A stretch of 64,000 nucleotides of DNA. Origin: Oscillospiraceae bacterium (GTDB lineage Bacteria > Bacillota > Clostridia > Oscillospirales > Oscillospiraceae). Under the pieces are notes generated by a model. The model did not search any database, was not told where the DNA came from, and saw only the letters and a list, made by a program, of their open reading frames with translations. Location of the stretch: the NCBI GenBank assembly GCA_017619715.1, contig JAFZRS010000021.1:25603-89602 (forward strand), given 5' to 3'. Below, piece by piece: positions 8,378-17,109 of the stretch. The stretch's first letter is position 1. Each line of letters starts with the position of its first letter. Position numbers and translations under genes: made by a program.

Positions 8378-9187
8378 ATGCGAAGAGGAAAACGCTTGAA
8401 CGCAACAGAGTTGACAGGACTGATCCTGACGGTCTGCATGGTGCTTCTGGCTGTGATGGGCAGCATTTGGACGCCCTATTCCCCCACCGCTATGTCCGCT
8501 GCGGCAAAATTTGCACCACCCGGCTGGCTGCACCTGTTCGGCACGGATCAGTTCGGACGGGACATTTTCAGCCGCGTTTTGTGCGGCATGCGCACCACCG
8601 TTTTTATCGCCCTGTGCGCCGTCGCCATCGGCGCGCTGGCAGGCATATCCATCGGTGCGCTCACCGGCTATTTCGGCGGTTGGGCGGACGAGCTGCTCAT
8701 GCGTTTCAATGACGCGCTTACCGCGTTTCCCAGTATTTTGTTGGCGCTGGTATTCATCGCCGTGTTAGGGTTTGGGAAATACAACGTGATCCTGGCGCTG
8801 GGAGTGGCGTTTATTCCCAGCTTTGCCCGGGTATCCCGGGCGGAATTTGCCAGGCACCGGGAGATGACCTATGTGAAATCGGCGCGTCTGATGGGCGCGT
8901 CCCACGGGCGGATTATGTTCCGCCATATCCTGCCCAACACAGGTTCCGTATTGTTGCCGGCGCTGGTGATCGGTTTTAATAACGCGGTGCTGGCGGAGGC
9001 GGGTATGAGCTATTTGGGCATCGGTGTCAAGGCGCCGGACGTGTCGCTGGGCTATATGCTCTCCGAGTCCCAGAGCTATATGATGACCGCGCCATGGTAC
9101 GTGCTGTGTACCGGACTTACGATCGTACTGCTGATTTTAGGCGTGAGCCTGATCGGCGAGGGTCTGCAAAAAAGGGGGAGAGCATAA
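8378..9187 (+). CDS. ABC importer permease, DppC/OppC type
   Basis: A 269-residue permease with six predicted helices. The family marks are the FGTDQFGRDIFSRVLCG motif (about 48-64) and the coupling loop SARLMGASHGRIMFRHILPN (about 168-187). It begins 12 bp after the first permease and ends one base before the first ATPase start, so the genes are tightly coupled. It is somewhat shorter than typical DppC because the N-terminal tail before helix 1 is brief. Confidence 0.94.
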   Translation: MRRGKRLNATELTGLILTVCMVLLAVMGSIWTPYSPTAMSAAAKFAPPGWLHLFGTDQFGRDIFSRVLCGMRTTVFIALCAVAIGALAGISIGALTGYFGGWADELLMRFNDALTAFPSILLALVFIAVLGFGKYNVILALGVAFIPSFARVSRAEFARHREMTYVKSARLMGASHGRIMFRHILPNTGSVLLPALVIGFNNAVLAEAGMSYLGIGVKAPDVSLGYMLSESQSYMMTAPWYVLCTGLTIVLLILGVSLIGEGLQKRGRA

Positions 9188-9188
9188 G

Positions 9189-9977
9189 ATGCTGGAAATA
9201 CAGGATCTGCACGTGCGCTTCCACGGCGTTGATCACGAGGCGGTACGAGGGATTGATCTGCAGGTGGCAGACGGCGAGATCGTAGGGCTGGTAGGCGAGT
9301 CCGGTTCGGGAAAAACCGTCACTGCCATGGTCATTGCAGGACTTCTGGGCGCAAGCCGGGCGGAGATACGCGGCAGGATTCTGCTGGACGGCGCAGATCT
9401 GCTGCGCTCGGGCGTAGCCACAATCCGTGAGGTGCAGGGCAGGGACATCTGCGTGGTATTCCAAGAGCCCATGAGCGCCATGGATCCGGTCATGCGGATC
9501 GGACCGCAGGTGGAGGAGTGTCTGCGCGTGCACACGAACATGAAAAAGAAAGAGCGCCGGGAGCTGGCGCTGCAAGCCATGCGCGATGCGGATTTACCAA
9601 ATGCGGAGGAACTGTGGAACAAGTATCCCCATGAGCTCTCCGGCGGCATGCTGCAGCGGGTGATGATTGCCGCGGCGATTTTGCCCCGTCCGAAGCTGTT
9701 ACTGGCGGACGAACCGACCACCGCGCTGGACGTGACCATACAATCGCAGATTTTGGCGCTTTTGAAGCGGCTGAGCCGGGAGAGGGGCATGTCCGTTCTC
9801 TTTATCTCCCATGATCTCAACGTGGTGCGAAAGCTCTGCTCTCGGGTGGCGGTGATGGAGAAGGGACGGATAGTGGAAACGGCGGACACGGAGCAGGTAT
9901 TCTATCACCCGCACTCGGAGTATACCAAGCGGTTGATTGCCGCCATCCCCACAAGGAGGAAGATCCATGCCGAATAA
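9189..9977 (+). CDS. ABC importer ATP-binding protein, DppD/OppD type
   Basis: A 262-residue ATPase that powers the importer. Walker A GESGSGKT (about 36-43), Q-loop in [11 protein letters not shown], signature LSGGM (about 150), Walker [13 protein letters not shown] (about 174-185) and the switch histidine in FISHDLNVV are all present. It lacks the long C-terminal oligopeptide-domain extension with Fe-S cysteines seen in many OppD proteins. The stop overlaps the next start by 11 bp. Confidence 0.94.
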   Translation: MLEIQDLHVRFHGVDHEAVRGIDLQVADGEIVGLVGESGSGKTVTAMVIAGLLGASRAEIRGRILLDGADLLRSGVATIREVQGRDICVVFQEPMSAMDPVMRIGPQVEECLRVHTNMKKKERRELALQAMRDADLPNAEELWNKYPHELSGGMLQRVMIAAAILPRPKLLLADEPTTALDVTIQSQILALLKRLSRERGMSVLFISHDLNVVRKLCSRVAVMEKGRIVETADTEQVFYHPHSEYTKRLIAAIPTRRKIHAE

Positions 9978-10701
9978 AGAAAAGGTGTTAGAGCTATGCC
10001 ATGTGTCGGCAGGCTACGATTTGCCGGGCGTGGGCAAGAAAGCCGGTGCAGACGTGATCCACGACGTGAGCTTTGAGCTGTACCGGGGCGAGATATTGGG
10101 GCTCGTGGGCGAATCCGGCTCGGGAAAATCTACGCTGGCAAGGGTGATTTTAGGCATGCTGCCGCCAAGCACAGGTACGGTGAGACACTATACCAAGCGT
10201 CCTCAGATGATTTTTCAGGACACGGCAGGCAGCTTGAACCCCGGTCATACGGTGGGCTGGATTCTCGAAGAACCGCTGCGCATCTACGGTAAATACGACC
10301 GTGCCGAGCGGGTGCGAAGAGTACAGGATATCATGGATCTGGTGGGGTTGCCCCGGAGCTACTATGACCGCTTGCCCCGGGAGCTGTCCGGCGGACAGCG
10401 GCAGCGGGTCTGCATCGGTACGGCGCTGATCCAGCGTCCGGGACTGATCGTTGCCGACGAGCCGGTGTCCGCGCTGGACGTGACCATTCAATCGCAAATT
10501 CTCGAACTCATTGACAGGCTGCGGCGGGAGCTGGGTCTATCGTACCTTTTCATCTCCCACGATTTGAACGTGATCTATGAGATCTGCGAGCGGTGTCTGG
10601 TGATGTATCAGGGACGGATTGTGGAGCAGGGCACGGTGGAAGAGTTATTTGATCACCCCCGGGAGGAATATACCCGCTGTCTTCTGGAGGCGGCGGAATA
10701 G
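9967..10701 (+). CDS. ABC importer ATP-binding protein, DppF/OppF type
   Basis: A 244-residue second ATPase of the importer. Walker [10 protein letters not shown] (near 46-54), the Q-loop in [27 protein letters not shown] sequence, signature LSGGQRQRV (about 143) and Walker [13 protein letters not shown] (about 160-171) are intact. The start at 9967 follows AGGAGGAAGATCC; it overlaps the upstream ATPase by 11 bp, a sign of translational coupling. Together with the four genes before it, a full importer is encoded. Confidence 0.94.
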   Translation: MPNKEKVLELCHVSAGYDLPGVGKKAGADVIHDVSFELYRGEILGLVGESGSGKSTLARVILGMLPPSTGTVRHYTKRPQMIFQDTAGSLNPGHTVGWILEEPLRIYGKYDRAERVRRVQDIMDLVGLPRSYYDRLPRELSGGQRQRVCIGTALIQRPGLIVADEPVSALDVTIQSQILELIDRLRRELGLSYLFISHDLNVIYEICERCLVMYQGRIVEQGTVEELFDHPREEYTRCLLEAAE

Positions 10702-10771
10702 AGTGCGGCGCCTGTGTATGGGAGAGGAAAACCGTGGCATGATAAGAGAAAACGATGATCGGAGGCAGTCC

Positions 10772-11866
10772 ATGGAGCGTTGGTGGAACCGCCATAGAAA
10801 ACTGCATCTCTGGCTGCTGACGGATCTTGTATTGCTGGCGGCTTTCTTTCTGTTGCGCTCTAATAAAACGCTGATGAACGCGCTGGCAGATCACGTCACC
10901 ACGCCGTTGAAGACGGCGCTGGCGGTCTTTTGGAGCCATATTCCCGTCTCGGCGGCGGAGATGATGTATCTCACCGCTGTGGCGGCGGCGATCTTCTGGG
11001 GGGCGAATCTGATCCGCGCACTGGTGAAAGAACCCCACCGGGGTCGGACGGCGTATCGGTATTTGCTGAGCGCGCTGTGCGTTGTGCTGACGGTCTGGGC
11101 AGGCTTTTGCCTAATGTGGGGCGTCAACTACCACACGGATACCTTTCAGGATCGCTCCGGCGTCACCGCACGGCAGGGTACGGTGGAGGAACTGACGGCG
11201 CTGACCGCTTATTTTGCCGAGGGAGTGAGCCGCACCGCATCGGAAGTGCCGCGAGATGAAAACGGGCTTTTTGCCGGTGATCGCCGCATCATACTTGACC
11301 GTGCCGTGACAGTGTATGAGAGCGGGTGGGAGCGGTTTCCCTCGTTGCGTATCCGGTCGGTGCGTCCGAAGGAGTTTGTCTGTTCCGAGGCGATGAGCGC
11401 CATGGATTTTACCGGATTTTACTGGCCCTTCACGGGCGAGGCCAACGTGAATATGGACAGCCCTGCCGCGTTTTTGCCCTCCACCGTCATTCATGAGATG
11501 GCGCACCAGCGCCAGATTGCCTCGGAGCAGGAGTGTAATTTTGTGGCGATTGCCGTGTGCCTCGGAAGCGACGATCCGCTCTATCAGTATTCCGGCTGGC
11601 TGATGGGATACGTCCACGTATCCAACGCATTGTATCGGGCGGATCGGGAGGCGTGGCAACGCTTTCGGGAGAGTCTGCCTGAGACGGTACGCAGGGATAT
11701 CCAAAGCAACAACGATTACTGGAACAACGTACACACCTCCTTTACGGACGCCTCCCAGAGTGTGTACGATTCGTTCATCAAGGTCAACGGAGACTCCCAC
11801 GGCGTGCAAAGCTACGGTATGGTGGTGGATTTGCTGCTGACTTATTACAAACCGTTTTGCGTATAA
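10772..11866 (+). CDS. DUF3810 family membrane protein, predicted zinc metalloprotease
   Basis: A 364-residue protein with three N-terminal helices (about 12-28, 58-82 and 98-118) and an extracytoplasmic domain. The domain has a perfect HExxH zinc site, HEMAH at 241-245, and a downstream SEQECN segment whose Glu may be the third ligand. DUF3810 proteins are common in Firmicutes and Bacteroidetes; no substrate is known to me. Earlier in-frame starts at 10718 and 10740 exist, but 10772 has GGAGG six bases upstream. It follows the importer by 70 bp and may be cotranscribed. Confidence 0.82.
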   Translation: MERWWNRHRKLHLWLLTDLVLLAAFFLLRSNKTLMNALADHVTTPLKTALAVFWSHIPVSAAEMMYLTAVAAAIFWGANLIRALVKEPHRGRTAYRYLLSALCVVLTVWAGFCLMWGVNYHTDTFQDRSGVTARQGTVEELTALTAYFAEGVSRTASEVPRDENGLFAGDRRIILDRAVTVYESGWERFPSLRIRSVRPKEFVCSEAMSAMDFTGFYWPFTGEANVNMDSPAAFLPSTVIHEMAHQRQIASEQECNFVAIAVCLGSDDPLYQYSGWLMGYVHVSNALYRADREAWQRFRESLPETVRRDIQSNNDYWNNVHTSFTDASQSVYDSFIKVNGDSHGVQSYGMVVDLLLTYYKPFCV

Positions 11867-11904
11867 AATACGCCGCAGAGCTGCTGGCTCTGCGGCGTAT
11901 TTTT
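11866..11904. terminator. Bidirectional terminator between DUF3810 gene and deoD
   Basis: Perfect 15-base arms (11866-11880 and 11888-11902) with a 7-nt loop; the arms end in AAA/TTT so both strands have a T-run. It sits between convergent genes. Confidence 0.85.
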
Positions 11905-11931
11905 CCTTTCGGGGAATAGAAGATTTGCCTG

Positions 11932-12645
11932 CTACCGATCCGCCATTTTTACGGCAAGGCGCAAGCCGATTTTCATCATGTTGACAAAGGAATTCTGACG
12001 CTCCTCGGGGGATAGCTCCGCACCGGTGACAAGATTGTCTGAGATGGAGCAGATGGCAAGCGCCCGTTTCCTCAGATAGGCGGCGGTGCAGTAGAGAGCG
12101 GCTGCCTCCATCTCCACCGCCATCACGCCCATCTTGGCAAACCGCGCGTTCCGTTCGGCGGCGTCGTAGAATGTATCGCTGGAAAAGAGATTCCCCACCG
12201 GCATCTTTACACCCAACTCCCGGGCGGCTTCCACCGCCGCCATCAGGAGATCAAAGTCACAGATGGGGGCAAATGTGCCGCCCAGCTCGTACTGCTCGGC
12301 AAAGGCGGAATTGGTACATGCGCCCATACCCGCCACAACACTGCCCAGCTCCATATCCTCCCGCATGGCGCCGGCGGATCCTATGCGAATGATGTTTTCC
12401 ACGCCGTAGTGGGTGTATAGCTCATGGGCATAGATGGCGATGGACGGCATGCCCATGCCGCTTGCCATCACGCTGACCGGCACGCCCTCATAGGAGCCGG
12501 TATAGCCCTGTACACCCCGTACGTTGTTCACCAGCGCCGGGTCTTTGAGGAATGTTTCCGCGATAAACCGGGCGCGCAGGGGATCTCCCGGCATGAGAAC
12601 GGTTTTGGCAAAAGCGCCTTGCGGCGCGTTGTTATGAGGCGTCAT
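11932..12645 (-). CDS. deoD: Purine-nucleoside phosphorylase, DeoD type
   Basis: A 237-residue hexameric-type purine nucleoside phosphorylase that splits (deoxy)inosine and related nucleosides with phosphate. Visible marks: phosphate-binding MPGDPLRARF (18-27), RIGSAGAM (about 87-94), the base/ribose-site VEMEAAALYC (about 177-186) and SDN near 203. Length matches the family (about 235-240). It follows deoC by 14 bp on the same strand, forming a deoxyribonucleoside catabolic operon: DeoD releases deoxyribose-1-phosphate and DeoC cleaves the 5-phosphate. No deoB is in this window. Confidence 0.95.
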   Translation of the reverse strand: MTPHNNAPQGAFAKTVLMPGDPLRARFIAETFLKDPALVNNVRGVQGYTGSYEGVPVSVMASGMGMPSIAIYAHELYTHYGVENIIRIGSAGAMREDMELGSVVAGMGACTNSAFAEQYELGGTFAPICDFDLLMAAVEAARELGVKMPVGNLFSSDTFYDAAERNARFAKMGVMAVEMEAAALYCTAAYLRKRALAICSISDNLVTGAELSPEERQNSFVNMMKIGLRLAVKMADR

Positions 12646-12659
12646 ATGCTTCTCTCCCT

Positions 12660-13322
12660 TTACTCACCCATCGCCTTGACCGCCTTGACAATTCGACTGG
12701 TGCCCAGCCGATCGGCGCCCAATGCAAGGAAATCCGCGGCGTCCTGCAGATCGGCAATGCCGCCGGCTGCCTTGACCTTCAGATGCGGCGCCGCGTGCGC
12801 TTTGAGAAGCGCCACGTCCTCCCGTGTAGCGCCGCCGCCGGCAAATCCGGTGCTGGTTTTAATAAAATCGGCGCCCGAGCGGCTGACTACCCGGCACAGC
12901 TCCATCTTCTCCTTGTCGGTGAGCAGACACGTCTCGATAATGACCTTCAACGGCTTGCCGCCGCAGCTCTCCTTCACCGCGCGGATCTCCGCTTCCACGT
13001 CGTCATACCGGCCGTCCTTGACCCAGCCGATGTTGACGACCGTATCTATTTCGGCGGCGCCGTTTTTTACCGCATCTGCCGCCTCAAAGCATTTGGCGGC
13101 GGTGGTATTGTAGCCCCGGGGAAAACCTGCCACCGTGCAAACGGGGACTTGATCCGCCACATATTCCGCCGCCCGGCGGACGTAGGACGGAGGGATGCAC
13201 ACCGTGGCACAGCCGTACCGAATGGCGTCGTCACAGGCGGCGCGGATCTCATCCCACGTGGCAGTCTGACTTAAAACGGTATGATCCACTTTGGATAGGA
13301 TCGCTTGCAGTTGCGTGTTCAT
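12660..13322 (-). CDS. deoC: Deoxyribose-phosphate aldolase
   Basis: A 220-residue class I aldolase that converts 2-deoxyribose-5-phosphate into acetaldehyde and glyceraldehyde-3-phosphate. The Schiff-base lysine is in KTSTGF (155-160); EIDTVVNIG (91-99) and KVIIETCLL (126-134) are also family motifs. Two ATGs lie six bases apart (13328 and 13322); I chose 13322 because AAGGAG is nine bases upstream of it but only three from the other. It heads the deoC-deoD operon. Confidence 0.95.
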   Translation of the reverse strand: MNTQLQAILSKVDHTVLSQTATWDEIRAACDDAIRYGCATVCIPPSYVRRAAEYVADQVPVCTVAGFPRGYNTTAAKCFEAADAVKNGAAEIDTVVNIGWVKDGRYDDVEAEIRAVKESCGGKPLKVIIETCLLTDKEKMELCRVVSRSGADFIKTSTGFAGGGATREDVALLKAHAAPHLKVKAAGGIADLQDAADFLALGADRLGTSRIVKAVKAMGE

Positions 13323-13358
13323 GTGCATATTCTCCTTTTGGGCATGAGAAGTGGTTTT

Positions 13359-13388
13359 ATTATAGCACGCCGTGCAACTCTTTGTCCA
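13359..13388 (-). promoter_or_regulatory. Sigma-A promoter of deoC-deoD
   Basis: On the minus strand TGGACA (13383-13388) and TATAAT (13359-13364) with an 18-bp spacer, about 37 bp before deoC. Confidence 0.7.
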
Positions 13389-13431
13389 CCGCAATAAAAA
13401 TTGGGAGAGCTTCAAAATAAGAGCCTTCAGG

Positions 13432-13460
13432 TTGACAGAATTAACTTTTAGATTTATAAT
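13432..13460 (+). promoter_or_regulatory. Perfect-consensus sigma-A promoter of the CAP-domain lipoprotein
   Basis: TTGACA (13432-13437), 17-bp spacer, TATAAT (13455-13460): an exact consensus match. It implies a leader of about 160 nt before the GTG start at 13626. Confidence 0.8.
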
Positions 13461-13486
13461 TTTTATGTAGATAAACTTGCGATTAA

Positions 13487-13621
13487 GTGCAAAAAAGCGC
13501 AAAATTACCAAAAATTGGTGTCGGCAGGTTTTACAACACAGAAAAAGATGCTCATTACATTTGGGATTCTGCAATGGAAGGTCTGGGCGACTATGAATAT
13601 ACCGGCCTTGATAAGGAGTGA
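13487..13621 (+). CDS. Possible 44-residue ORF or gene remnant upstream of the CAP lipoprotein
   Basis: A GTG-initiated frame of 44 codons ends at TGA 13619-13621, inside the ribosome-binding site of the next gene. Its translation has a balanced composition (VGRFYNTEKD, then WDSAMEGLGDYEYTGLDKE), unlike a random AT-rich frame. No Shine-Dalgarno precedes the GTG and a stop codon lies directly before it. It could be the tail of a decayed gene, a coupled small protein or chance. I do not recognise it. Confidence 0.25.
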   Translation: MQKSAKLPKIGVGRFYNTEKDAHYIWDSAMEGLGDYEYTGLDKE

Positions 13622-13625
13622 TATA

Positions 13626-14702
13626 GTGAAACTGCGGAACAAGGAAATGGCGGCTGTTGTTCTTTTGTTTTCATTGATAATAGGTTGCCTTGTCGGTTGC
13701 GGTGAGAATGAACCTGCCATAGATTCTTCTGAAACAATCACCGGTTACTATGTTGATGAAGAAAGCGGTAAAATCATTGATGCCGAAACAGGTGAGGAAA
13801 CAAAAGACGAAACACTTGCCGTTGACACGGAAACAGGAAACATTGTAAATACCGAAACGGGCGAAACCGTTCAAACAAAAGAAGAAACGAATGCTGTTAC
13901 AGAAAAAGTAACAAGCGAAATAAATCCGCCCGTAACAAATCACACACATTCCTATGTCTCTGAAACTGTCGCACCGACCTGCACAGAAAAAGGATACACA
14001 AAACTCACATGCAAATGCGGAGATGTTAAAAAAGAAAACTACACCGAAGCACTCGGACACAGTTACGGCGATTTTATAACGATTGATGAAGCGAACTGTT
14101 CCAAAACAGGCGTTCAGGAAAGGAAGTGTTCCCGTTGCGGCAAGACTGAAAGAAAGGATATTGCCAAAACAGAGCACACTTTTTCTGAATGGCGTGTAAC
14201 AAAACAGCCAACAACGACTGCCGAAGGAGAAAGAGCAAGAACCTGTTCTTACTGCGGATATTCCGAAAAGCAATCTGTTGCAAAACTTACCTATACGCCG
14301 CACACAATAACCGCGGCAGAACAAAAAATGCTTAATCTAATCAATCAGGCAAGAGCAGAGAATAGTCTTAATGCTCTCTCATTTAACTATTACGCTTACG
14401 ATTTTGCCGTAATACGTGTAAATGAGTCCGCAGTAAGTTTTTCGCACACCAGACCAAACGGAAAAGATTGTGTTACTGTATTGGAAGGTTCAGGTGTAGT
14501 TTATAATGTATTTGCAGAAAATCTTGGTGCAGTCGGTCCTGAAGATAAAATTGATTTAGATACCGTTGGAGAAATACACGAAGCGCTAATGAATTCACCG
14601 GATCATAGGGCAAATATTTTAAGCGCAAAAGTCACATCCGTTGCCATAGCTTTTTGCATAGGTCCCTACGGCCTTTATGTTGCTGAATTGTTTTTCGGCT
14701 AA
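13626..14702 (+). CDS. CAP/SCP-domain surface lipoprotein with Cys-rich repeats
   Basis: A 358-residue exported lipoprotein. The signal peptide contains two possible lipobox cysteines (IIGC at 21, LVGC at 25). A Thr/Glu-rich segment with imperfect ETGEE/ETGNI/ETGET repeats follows (about 40-90), then two or three CxC/CxxC segments with the HSY...CTEKGYTK and ALGHSYGDF signatures of Clostridia cell-surface repeats (about 105-225). A C-terminal CAP (SCP/PR1) domain starts near 235, with LINQARAENSL, the FSHTRPNG motif and AENLG. The start is GTG at 13626, seven bases after AAGGAG. Base composition and AAA/GAA-rich codon use differ sharply from all neighbours, suggesting transfer. Confidence 0.85.
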   Translation: MKLRNKEMAAVVLLFSLIIGCLVGCGENEPAIDSSETITGYYVDEESGKIIDAETGEETKDETLAVDTETGNIVNTETGETVQTKEETNAVTEKVTSEINPPVTNHTHSYVSETVAPTCTEKGYTKLTCKCGDVKKENYTEALGHSYGDFITIDEANCSKTGVQERKCSRCGKTERKDIAKTEHTFSEWRVTKQPTTTAEGERARTCSYCGYSEKQSVAKLTYTPHTITAAEQKMLNLINQARAENSLNALSFNYYAYDFAVIRVNESAVSFSHTRPNGKDCVTVLEGSGVVYNVFAENLGAVGPEDKIDLDTVGEIHEALMNSPDHRANILSAKVTSVAIAFCIGPYGLYVAELFFG

Positions 14703-14744
14703 AACAATCTTTGGTTGCTTGGCAGGCACACAGTTAATAATGCG

Positions 14745-14774
14745 AAAAACCGAACCCACACGGGTTCGGTTTTT
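14745..14774. terminator. Bidirectional terminator between the CAP gene and rubrerythrin
   Basis: Perfect 13-base arms (14745-14757 and 14762-14774) with a 4-nt loop; A-run and T-run at the ends make it functional on both strands. Confidence 0.9.
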
Positions 14775-14816
14775 CTTGTGCATTTTATAAACGAATCAGG
14801 CGTTTTTTGCGTAGGT

Positions 14817-15383
14817 TTATTTGAAATACCGCTCCAAAAGACCCTTGAACGCCTTGCCGTGGCGTGCTTCGTCGCGCGCCATCTCGTGAATGGTGTCATG
14901 CAGCGCGTCGAGATTGTACTTCTTGCACAGCTTGGCAAGATCCGTCTTGCCCGCGGTGGCGCCGTTTTCCGCGTCCACGCGCAGTTGGAGGTTCTTTTTG
15001 GTGGAGTCTGTCACTACTTCGCCCAGCAGCTCGGCAAACTTGGCGGCGTGCTCGGCCTCCTCCAAACCCGCCTTCTCCCAGTACATGCCAATCTCGGGAT
15101 AGCCCTCACGGTAGGCAACACGTGCCATAGCCAGATACATACCCACTTCGGAGCACTCACCGTTGAAATTGGAGCGCAGACCCTCGATAATCTCCTGCTG
15201 TACATCAGCGGGTACGTCGGCGCCAAAGCTTTTGCCTACGCCCACCACGTGTTCTGCCGCCCAGCTCATCTCGCCGGCCTGCTCCACAAACTTCTCTGCG
15301 GGCACCTTGCACACCGGACACTGTGCCGGAGGCGTATCACCCTCATGTACGTAACCGCATACGGAACATACCCACTTTTTCAT
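14817..15383 (-). CDS. Rubrerythrin with N-terminal rubredoxin domain (reverse rubrerythrin)
   Basis: A 188-residue non-haem iron peroxidase that reduces hydrogen peroxide to water in anaerobes. The rubredoxin iron site comes first (C6, C9, C22, C25), followed by the ferritin-like diiron domain with ExxH motifs in EEAEHAAKF and DEARHGKAF. This order is the reverse of classical rubrerythrin and matches the clostridial reverse rubrerythrins, which accept electrons from NADH-linked reductases. It stands alone with its own promoter and a GGAGG site, consistent with an oxidative-stress gene in a strict anaerobe; no PerR-like box was recognised. Confidence 0.93.
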   Translation of the reverse strand: MKKWVCSVCGYVHEGDTPPAQCPVCKVPAEKFVEQAGEMSWAAEHVVGVGKSFGADVPADVQQEIIEGLRSNFNGECSEVGMYLAMARVAYREGYPEIGMYWEKAGLEEAEHAAKFAELLGEVVTDSTKKNLQLRVDAENGATAGKTDLAKLCKKYNLDALHDTIHEMARDEARHGKAFKGLLERYFK

Positions 15384-15444
15384 ATTCTGTCCTCCAATTC
15401 TCGTTTATTGCAGCGGTCATTAACCGCCTGTGCCTACGAATGCC

Positions 15445-15473
15445 ATTATAACATATGCTGTCACGCTTTGCAA
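15445..15473 (-). promoter_or_regulatory. Sigma-A promoter of rubrerythrin
   Basis: TTGCAA (15468-15473) and TATAAT (15445-15450) on the minus strand, 17-bp spacer. It lies back to back with the carbonic anhydrase promoter. Confidence 0.75.
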
Positions 15474-15487
15474 AGAGGAAATTTTTC

Positions 15488-15516
15488 TTGCGTAACCGCC
15501 GCCGAATATCTATAAT
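15488..15516 (+). promoter_or_regulatory. Sigma-A promoter of the gamma-carbonic anhydrase gene
   Basis: TTGCGT (15488-15493) and TATAAT (15511-15516), 17-bp spacer, 37 bp before the ATG. Confidence 0.75.
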
Positions 15517-15553
15517 GGGGATATAGGAAACCGGAGAAAAGAGGAGATCTGCC

Positions 15554-16054
15554 ATGCCTAAAAAACCTTGTATCCACCCGTCTGTTTTTATCGCGCCCAA
15601 CGCCACCGTACTGGGCGATGTGACACTGGAAAAAGACTGCAGCGTATTCTTCGGCGCGGTGATCCGGGGTGACAGACAGCCGATTTCCATCGGGTGCGGC
15701 AGCAACGTGCAGGACAACTGTGTGCTCCATGTGGACCCGGACTGGGCGCTGTGCCTCGGCGAGAACGTGACTGTGGGACACGGTGCAATTCTCCACGGCT
15801 GCACCGTAGGCGACGGTACGCTGATCGGTATGGGCGCCATCGTACTCAACGGCGCGATGATCGGTAAAAACTGTCTGGTAGCGGCGGGGGCGCTGGTATC
15901 TCCAAACACGGTGATCCCGGACGGCTCGCTTGTGGTAGGCGTTCCGGGCAAGGTGCGCCGGGCGCTGACGGAGGACGAGATTGCCGCCAATTTGCAAAAT
16001 GCCGCCGCCTATGTGGAAGAGGGAAGGGAATACCGCTTGGCGCTGCAACAATAG
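15554..16054 (+). CDS. Gamma-class carbonic anhydrase family protein
   Basis: A 166-residue left-handed beta-helix protein made of hexapeptide repeats. The three zinc-ligand histidines of the family are visible: one in NCVLHVD (near 60) and two in GHGAILHG (near 76-82). Members assemble as trimers and some hydrate carbon dioxide, while close relatives (YrdA, PaaY) have other or unknown activities, so catalysis is not certain. GGAG lies ten bases upstream of the ATG. It is a single-gene unit between its own promoter and a strong terminator. Confidence 0.9.
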   Translation: MPKKPCIHPSVFIAPNATVLGDVTLEKDCSVFFGAVIRGDRQPISIGCGSNVQDNCVLHVDPDWALCLGENVTVGHGAILHGCTVGDGTLIGMGAIVLNGAMIGKNCLVAAGALVSPNTVIPDGSLVVGVPGKVRRALTEDEIAANLQNAAAYVEEGREYRLALQQ

Positions 16055-16075
16055 GCGCGCATGGAAAAAACGTGG

Positions 16076-16109
16076 AAAGAGCCGACCGCTCAAATGCGGT
16101 CGGCTCTTT
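16076..16109. terminator. Bidirectional terminator between the carbonic anhydrase and uridine phosphorylase genes
   Basis: Perfect 14-base arms (16076-16089 and 16096-16109) with a 6-nt loop, ending AAA/TTT, between convergent genes. Confidence 0.88.
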
Positions 16110-16126
16110 GCATCGCAAGAGGAGTA

Positions 16127-16894
16127 TTATTTTTCACGATCAGCCGCGATGAGCCGTTTCAAAGCATCCACACCGATGGCGATGGCGGAGGCGGTATTCT
16201 CCGACATCGTTTGATCCAGCCCCGCCGCTTCGCGCTCCTGGTTCCAGACCACGTGGAAGCACGAGCCGCACCGACAGCCCAGCGCATGGGCAATGACGAA
16301 CAGCGCCGCGCTCTCCATCTCACTTGCTTTAACGCCCAACCGTTTCCACGCATCCCATTTTTCCAGCAGTTCGCCGCCTACCGGCATGCGTTGCGGCTCA
16401 TGCTGCCCGTAAAAAGAATCCTTGCATTGCACCACGCCCGTGTGATACGGCATGCCAAGGGCTTTTGCCGATTGCACCAGCGCCGTTGTCACGTCAAAAT
16501 CCGCCACAGCAGGATATTCAAGGGGTGCATATTCCCGGCTGGTATGCTCAAACCGCACAGCGCCGGTGGCAATCACCACCTGTCCGCTGCGCACGTTCAG
16601 GTCAATGCCGCCGCAGGTACCCACCCGGATAAACGTGTGGGCACCCAGATTGTGCAGCTCCTCCATGGCAATAGCCGCCGAAGGACCGCCGATCCCCGTG
16701 GAGCAGACGGACACCTTCTCGCCCAGAAGTGAGCCGGTGTAGACGGTAAATTCCCGGTTGCTTGCTACGAAACGGGCGTCGTCAAACCGCTCGGCGATGG
16801 AGGCGCAGCGACCCGGATCGCCGGGAAGAATGCAGTAGCGCCCCACGTCGCCTTCTCCGCAGCGGATATGAAACTGCTTTTCCGATTTTTGCAT
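16127..16894 (-). CDS. udp: Nucleoside phosphorylase, uridine phosphorylase-like
   Basis: A 255-residue member of the PNP/UDP family. Phosphate-binding LPGDPGR (near 22-28), RVGTCGG (about 88-94), the uridine-phosphorylase-type insert [10 protein letters not shown] and the ribose-site [10 protein letters not shown] (about 185-194) point to Udp rather than DeoD; a specific substrate assay would be needed. Two ATGs lie at 16900 and 16894; the second has GGGAGG nine bases upstream and was chosen. It is a single gene. Together with deoD, deoC and cdd it gives a nucleoside salvage set. Confidence 0.85.
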   Translation of the reverse strand: MQKSEKQFHIRCGEGDVGRYCILPGDPGRCASIAERFDDARFVASNREFTVYTGSLLGEKVSVCSTGIGGPSAAIAMEELHNLGAHTFIRVGTCGGIDLNVRSGQVVIATGAVRFEHTSREYAPLEYPAVADFDVTTALVQSAKALGMPYHTGVVQCKDSFYGQHEPQRMPVGGELLEKWDAWKRLGVKASEMESAALFVIAHALGCRCGSCFHVVWNQEREAAGLDQTMSENTASAIAIGVDALKRLIAADREK

Positions 16895-16942
16895 AATCAT
16901 ACGCCTCCCGATCCGGCAAAAATAATAGCAACAAGTGTTTTT

Positions 16943-16971
16943 ATTATAGCCGCGCAAATCAAAAGATGCAA
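16943..16971 (-). promoter_or_regulatory. Sigma-A promoter of the uridine phosphorylase gene
   Basis: TTGCAT (16966-16971) and TATAAT (16943-16948) on the minus strand, 17-bp spacer. Confidence 0.72.
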
Positions 16972-17109
16972 TAAAAACAGACGGCATGATTTCCCCGCCG
17001 CGCCAGAACTTGCCTTGGCTAACGCGGAAAAAACCGCCCATGCTATGAATGATGCGGCTGCCGCCGCGGACGCATCGTTTATTCTTGGACGAGGCAGGAG
17101 GAAACCGCT

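Larger units (their letters stand above)
13389..13625. other. AT-rich divergent spacer between deoC and the CAP-domain gene
   Basis: This stretch is far richer in A and T than its neighbours. It holds the perfect promoter at 13432-13460, a possible 44-residue reading frame (13487-13621) and the ribosome-binding site AAGGAG at 13613-13618. I see no RNA gene, terminal repeats or insertion-sequence ends in it. Confidence 0.5.
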
